A DNA stretch of 64,000 bases from Labilibaculum filiforme (lineage in GTDB: Bacteria > Bacteroidota > Bacteroidia > Bacteroidales > Marinifilaceae), in assembly GCF_002843315.1 (NCBI RefSeq), contig NZ_MVDD01000002.1:186001-250000 (forward strand). The letters are read 5' to 3'. This document shows, one piece after another, positions 62,409 through 64,000 of the stretch. A program made the translations under genes and the position numbers. Numbering within the stretch: the first letter of the stretch is position 1; every line of letters begins with the position of its first letter. The notes below the pieces were generated by a model. That model had not been told where the DNA came from. It made no database searches and saw only the letters and a list, made by a program, of their open reading frames with translations.

Positions 62409-62437
62409 CAAAGTTAAAACTATTTGGAACTTTTCAA
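62409..62437 (-). promoter_or_regulatory. Promoter of the flavodoxin gene
   Basis: On the minus strand TTG (62437-62435), an 18-base spacer, TAACTTTG (62416-62409), 52 bases before the ATG. It overlaps the stop of the Mpv17-like gene, so flavodoxin can be transcribed independently. Confidence 0.78.
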
Positions 62438-63112
62438 ACTTGCAATTGCAAGTAAAACCCCCAAAATAATTCCTAACAAAGCTGCAAATAATACCTGAAA
62501 ATCAGCAGGTAATAAAAAGGTAATGGTATGAGCTGGAATCCAGAAAAAAGGAATGGTTTTTTTAAAAACAAAATTCCACTGCACATCCCAGTTAAGCTTG
62601 ATAAAGATATTGGAAATTTGAATTGGCCTCATAAATCCCGACAAGCTTCCTCCATTATCAAGAATATGTGTATCGGTAATTTTATGCAGGGTCATCATCA
62701 CCGGCGCATAAATTAAATTTAGACAAGCCGAAGTGGAAAAAGCAACCAATAATTTCACAAGAGAAAAATCTCCCTTCATGGCCTCAACTGCTCCTTCTAC
62801 ACCCAATTGAGATAATAAAATGGGAGTTCCTGTTGCAAAAATAACAAAAGACATTTTTATGGTAAGTCCTAAAAATCCCCAAACTATAGCTCTTGGTAAG
62901 ATTCCAAATCCTTTTTGATAATAATTTCCTGTTCTTAACCTTAACCCTATGAGCTCACCTAAAGTTGCCAAAACGGCAAATTTCACAAAGCTGGTAATCA
63001 TTCCATGTGCCTGATTAAAGTCGATATAGAAATTAAAAACACTTTGGGAAATAAAAAAAGGCAAAAACAAAAGGCAAAATCCAAAAGCAAAAAGTAGATC
63101 CTGTTTTTTCAT
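62420..63112 (-). CDS. Mpv17/PMP22-like integral membrane protein
   Basis: A 230-residue protein with about six hydrophobic segments. The C-terminal third (WDVQWNFVFKKTIPFFWIPAHTITFLLPADFQVLFAALLG) resembles the Mpv17/PMP22 signature W-x-P-x-x-x-x-x-F-x-x-P, which I rate as moderate. Function is unknown. Its start lies 13 bases from three 97-bp direct repeats that fill its upstream region. Confidence 0.7.
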   Translation of the reverse strand: MKKQDLLFAFGFCLLFLPFFISQSVFNFYIDFNQAHGMITSFVKFAVLATLGELIGLRLRTGNYYQKGFGILPRAIVWGFLGLTIKMSFVIFATGTPILLSQLGVEGAVEAMKGDFSLVKLLVAFSTSACLNLIYAPVMMTLHKITDTHILDNGGSLSGFMRPIQISNIFIKLNWDVQWNFVFKKTIPFFWIPAHTITFLLPADFQVLFAALLGIILGVLLAIASLKSSK

Positions 63113-63125
63113 CTATTTATTTTTT

Positions 63126-63416
63126 CATATGATTATTATTTGTTTTTTAGTTGCCATATGGAACTTACCATGCTGGAATAATCATCTCCCTGCGTGTCAA
63201 AATTGCTTTGACATGGACGTTTCATATGATTATAATTTGTTTTTTAGTTGCCATATGGAACTTACCATGCAGGAATAATCATCCCCCTGTGTGTCAAAAC
63301 ACCCTTGTCATGGACGTTTCATATGATTATAATTTGTTTTTTAGTTGCCATATGGAACTTACCATGCTGGGATAATCATCTCCCTGTGTGTCAAAACACC
63401 ATTGTCATGGACGTTT
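63126..63416. repeat. Three 97-bp direct repeats
   Basis: Units at 63126-63222, 63223-63319 and 63320-63416, each starting CATATGATTA and ending GGACGTTT, nearly identical; CATAT of a fourth unit follows. They contain CCATATGG and TGTCAAAACACC/TTGTCA segments. They lie in the 5' region of the Mpv17-like gene. Confidence 0.94.
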
Positions 63417-63555
63417 CATATTAAAATCAGGCAAAACACAGCTCCAATAAATAATCATTTCCATATATAAATGACTAATTCATTTCCTGCCTATTTCCTG
63501 AATAAATCGTTATTATAAACTAATAGCATGAGAAATTCTCATGCTATTCTTGTCG

Positions 63556-63705
63556 CTATTTATCGGTTTGTTCTGTGTATTTATTCCAGCCATTAAAAAA
63601 CCCTTCCTTCACCCCTTTCCATTTCACGACGATCCCTAATAATAGAATTACTACGAAACTAATCATCAACTTCTCATTTAAAGTAAGGTCCTTCAACTTT
63701 CTCAT
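63556..63705 (-). CDS. Small single-span membrane protein
   Basis: ATG 63705 to TAG 63556 encodes 49 residues: a charged start (MRKLKDLTLNEKLM), one hydrophobic helix (ISFVVILLLGIVV) and a basic tail (KWKGVKEGFFNGWNKYTEQ). Topology is cytosolic-in N-terminus by the positive-inside rule only if the tail is outside, so orientation is uncertain. It follows the acyl-CoA synthetase gene by 38 bases on the same strand and is likely cotranscribed. Confidence 0.65.
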   Translation of the reverse strand: MRKLKDLTLNEKLMISFVVILLLGIVVKWKGVKEGFFNGWNKYTEQTDK

Positions 63706-63743
63706 CACAAAATTATAAGTTTAAATTCCTAATACATTCGGGA

Positions 63744-64000
63744 TTATTTTTCAATTCGAATACGTGCATCAACAGCAACAACAGCATTTTTATTTCCTAG
63801 CAAAGGATTTAAATCCATCTCGAAAATTTCAGGTGCTACTTTCATTAAAGCCGCAACTCTTGTAATTGCCTCGGCAAATTTGTCTTCATTAACCGGCTCC
63901 TGTCCTCTTACTCCTTTAATAATTCCATAAGATTTTAATCCCTGAATCATTTCATGAGCCTCCTGCTTAGCAATTGGGGCCAATGATGCTTTTACATCTT
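63744..64000 (-). CDS. ADP-forming acetyl/acyl-CoA synthetase family protein, C-terminal part (5' end outside window)
   Basis: The frame is open to the window edge and encodes the last 84 residues (…DVKASLAPI to ARIRIEK). It has the end of the ATP-grasp_5 domain of acetate-CoA ligases: KSYGIIKGVRGQEPVNEDKF, then IFEMDLNPLLGNKNAVVAVDARI, the usual E-x-D-x-N-P-L metal-site motif. Such enzymes make ATP from acyl-CoA and would pair with the 2-oxoacid oxidoreductase. The rest of the gene is not visible. Confidence 0.85.
   Translation of the reverse strand, partial: DVKASLAPIAKQEAHEMIQGLKSYGIIKGVRGQEPVNEDKFAEAITRVAALMKVAPEIFEMDLNPLLGNKNAVVAVDARIRIEK

Noticed and set aside
63151-63375. 74-codon ORF across the 97-bp repeats
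   Set aside because: It exists only because the repeats are near-identical; the period of 97 is not a multiple of three, so units are read in different frames.
63126-63416. CRISPR array
   Set aside because: The 97-bp units are identical along their full length with no unique spacers, and no cas genes are present.

Overview
The window looks like chromosomal DNA of an AT-rich member of the Bacteroidota, most plausibly a marine or facultatively anaerobic Marinilabiliales-type organism. The phylum call rests on family content (DUF3078 beta-barrel protein, M16 peptidase pair, OmpA/TPR/PD40 protein, NagZ-serine hydrolase fusion, four-subunit VorB-type oxidoreductase), on near absence of Shine-Dalgarno sequences, and on several TAnnTTTG promoter boxes. 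The order-level call is inference from gene content only.

Layout. 1-2900: end of a sensor histidine kinase, a PrsW protease, a permease broken by a frameshift and a nonsense codon, and a DCC thiol oxidoreductase. 2900-7530: phosphofructokinase, macrodomain, rhodanese, HAD phosphatase and a DUF3078 protein. 7530-15140: tryptophanase with a long leader, a Cys-rich orphan, hemolysin III, a DUF4197 lipoprotein, three tandem near-identical cold-shock genes with conserved leaders, a fourth cold-shock protein on the other strand, and a GNAT acetyltransferase. 15280-29760: ATP-grasp enzyme, 2-hydroxyacid dehydrogenase, CoaX, CYTH protein, NagZ/serine hydrolase fusion, then a leftward cluster of a NlpC/P60-like lipoprotein, RecB-type nuclease, OmpA/TPR protein and cysteine desulfurase. 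30000-34200: sucA-sucB.

34260-37140 is the accessory hot spot: a REP-associated tyrosine transposase inside a 117-bp repeat array, diverged relatives of the same repeat, a 21-bp tandem repeat, and a GC-rich element with a second copy at 42301-42401. 37140-45500: K+/H+ antiporter, FtcD and HutI (late histidine degradation), a YfcC carrier, ferredoxin and ZupT. 45500-53160: Nth, papain-like lipoprotein, ABC-F protein, MATE exporter, YicC, Gmk and NadD. 53450-64000: an M16 peptidase pair, a four-gene ferredoxin-dependent 2-oxoacid oxidoreductase operon, an aminotransferase, flavodoxin, an Mpv17-like membrane protein preceded by three 97-bp repeats, a small membrane protein and the end of an ADP-forming acyl-CoA synthetase.

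Metabolically the genes suggest amino-acid fermentation together with respiration: tryptophanase and histidine breakdown feed 2-oxoacids, and both an NAD-linked 2-oxoglutarate dehydrogenase and a ferredoxin-linked oxidoreductase are present, with ferredoxin, flavodoxin and an ADP-forming acyl-CoA synthetase nearby. No rRNA, tRNA, CRISPR array, prophage or defence island was recognised. The least explained structures are the non-coding repeat elements and the paired GC-rich element.
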